Below are positions 62,604-64,000 of a DNA stretch of 64,000 bases, piece after piece; position 1 is the first letter of the stretch; each line of letters opens with the position of its first letter. The translations under genes and the position numbers were made by a program. Source of the stretch: Chitinophaga sp. E66. GTDB lineage: Bacteria > Bacteroidota > Bacteroidia > Chitinophagales > Chitinophagaceae. Where the stretch lies: NCBI GenBank assembly GCA_019285755.1, contig CP079103.1, forward strand, positions 3,968,001 through 4,032,000. Direction: 5' to 3'. The notes below the pieces were generated by a model. That model was not told where the DNA came from. It saw nothing but the letters and a program-made list of their open reading frames with translations, and did no database searches.

Positions 62604-64000
62604 ATGGCATCAGAAAATAAATCGATCACCACCGTACAGCTGGCTTTAATGACGGCTGCGGCGGTGATCTCCCTCCGGGGCTTCCCATGATGGCGAAGGA
62701 AGAGCTGACGATGTTCTTCTACATCGGCTTCGCGACCTTCCTGTTCCTCATGCCCGCCGCATTGGTGGGCGCCGAACTGGGCAGTGCCTTCGCCGCGAAA
62801 GGGGGCGGCGTTTACACCTGGGTGAAGGAAGCATACAACCAGAAACTGGGCTTCCTCGCCATCTTCCTCCAATGGATCCAGAACGTAGTATGGTACCCCA
62901 CCGTACTGGCGTTTGCCGCGGCCAGCATCGCTTATATGATCGGCCGGCCGGAGCTGGCGCTGAACGGGACTTTCGTGGGCGTCTTCTCCATCGGCATTTA
63001 CTGGTTCGCCACCTGGATCACTTTCAAGGGAACGGATATCGTATCGAAGATCTCCAGCCAGGGGTTCCTCATCGGCACCGTGCTCCCCGGCATCGCGGTC
63101 ATCCTCCTGGCGGCCATCTGGCTGGCGGAAGGGCATCCGCTGGAATTCCTGAACATCCCCGCGGAACAGCATTCGCTCGTCCATGAGACCCAGGGCCGCA
63201 TCCATCCGCGCCTCATCCCCGGCATCAACGGCATGGGCGATATCGCGTTCCTCGCCGGCATCCTCCTCCTGTTTGCAGGCGTGGAAGTGCACGCGGTGCA
63301 CGCGCAGGAGCTTTCAATCCGCAGAAACAATTCCCTGCCGCCATCTTCCTCGCGGCATTGATCTCCTTCGGGCTGTTCACGCTCGGATCGCTCGGTATGG
63401 CGGCCATGCTGCCGTATGACCAGATCGATCTGCAGGGCGGTCTGCTCGTAGCGTTCGATCAGCAGTTCGCAAGGCTCGGCGTGCCATGGGTCACCAACAT
63501 CATGGGCGCACTCACGGCCTTCGGCGTGCTCGCCGGCGTGATGTCGTGGATCTCCGGTCCCAGCCGCGGGCTGCTATGGACGGCCAAAGACGGACAGCTC
63601 CCGCCCTTCCTGGCGCATACCAACAAGAACGGCGTGCAGAGCCATATCCTGATCGTACAGGGCTGCATCGTATCGGTGCTGTCCAGCCTCTACTTCGTGA
63701 TGGATGATGTGAACGTGGCGTTCTTCCTCCTCAGCGCATTAACGATCGGACTGTACCTCATCATGTACATGCTCATGTACGCATCGGCCATCAAGCTGCG
63801 GTATACACAACCCGACCTGGTGCGCGCATACAAAGTGCCGGGCGGCAATACCGGCATGTGGCTGATCGCAGGCATCGGGTTCATCGCCGTGGCGTTCTCG
63901 TTCGTGGTGGCCTTCTTCCCGCCTACGCAACTGCCCGTCGGCAGTCCAGCTTTCTACGTAGGCGTAGTAGCGATTGGAACGGTTGTCTTCGTAGCGGCGC
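62604..64000 (+). CDS. gadC: Glutamate/GABA antiporter, partial at window end
   Basis: An APC-superfamily inner-membrane transporter of at least 465 residues, open at 64000. Start MASENKSITTVQLALMTAAAVISLRG. Helices include FFYIGFATFLFLMPAALVGAEL, GGGVYTWVKEAYNQKLGFLAIFLQW, MGDIAFLAGILLLFAGVEVHAVHAQE, GVLAGVMSWISGPSRGLLWTAKDG and ALTIGLYLIMYMLMY, the GGVYxW and SGPSRGL features of GadC-type carriers. Together with gadB it would export GABA in exchange for glutamate under acid stress. Deletions near 62680 and 63310. The C-terminal plug is outside the window. Confidence 0.9.

Overview
The window is bacterial and almost certainly from the Bacteroidota, most likely a Chitinophaga-like member of the Chitinophagaceae. 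The pointers are a SusC/SusD pair, several TonB-linked or lipoprotein outer-membrane proteins, very large tetratricopeptide HisKA_2 sensor kinases, the near absence of strong Shine-Dalgarno sequences, and fairly GC-rich DNA for the phylum. No rRNA, tRNA, insertion sequence, prophage or CRISPR array was recognised. Most recognisable genes are interrupted by 1-nt (rarely 2-nt) deletions, usually in a short homopolymer, while the protein continues in the next frame. I counted more than 70. They hit housekeeping and accessory genes alike, so I read them as unpolished sequence rather than true pseudogenes, and I give each gene its full reconstructed span.

Layout. 1-9.3 kb (mostly minus strand): a partial M19-like dipeptidase, an OsmC/acyl-CoA dehydrogenase pair, a Tim-barrel amidohydrolase with a coupled small protein, a GH130-type glycosidase, a TonB-dependent-type outer-membrane receptor and an SMP-30 lactonase. 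9.4-24 kb: sugar and sugar-acid metabolism. A secreted sugar dehydrogenase with a C-terminal cytochrome c lies divergent from the lactonase. Then, all on the minus strand, come a GntR regulator, SusC, SusD, a class-III aminotransferase, a DgoD-like dehydratase, an SDR, a neutral-ceramidase-like protein and an SSS-family symporter. A GTACGTAC operator-like palindrome occurs both in the lactonase/dehydrogenase divergent region and upstream of SusC.

24-43 kb: a YihY/BrkB membrane protein and an alpha/beta hydrolase, then the most striking locus. It has a small secreted coiled-coil/membrane protein, four consecutive paralogous sensor kinases (each about 1,100 residues: signal peptide, periplasmic TPR sensor, coiled coil, one membrane helix, HisKA_2/HATPase), and one NtrC-type sigma-54 response regulator. 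The genes overlap or are separated by at most 21 nt. A thioredoxin-reductase-like flavoprotein follows.

43-50 kb: an NAD(P)-binding protein, an unknown protein, a Bcr/CflA drug exporter, mannonate dehydratase (uxuA), moeA and a REC-Crp fusion regulator. 50.3-56.1 kb: an ergothioneine operon consisting of a disulfide-type flavoprotein reductase, an Opu/EgtUV-like ABC ATPase, a permease fused to a substrate-binding domain, egtB and egtD. The substrate-binding domain appears circularly permuted. 56.2-64 kb: an aromatic-rich lipoprotein, an aldo/keto reductase, a secreted amidohydrolase, a zinc-ribbon microprotein, a GlxA-type AraC regulator, and glutamate decarboxylase plus glutamate/GABA antiporter (gadB-gadC, the latter cut by the window end) behind a concentric set of four TACGGCTCA half-sites.

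Functionally the window reads as a soil/plant-polymer Bacteroidota chromosome segment. It combines outer-membrane carbohydrate uptake and sugar-acid catabolism with stress systems (ergothioneine, Gad acid resistance, OsmC, efflux) and a duplicated signalling array.
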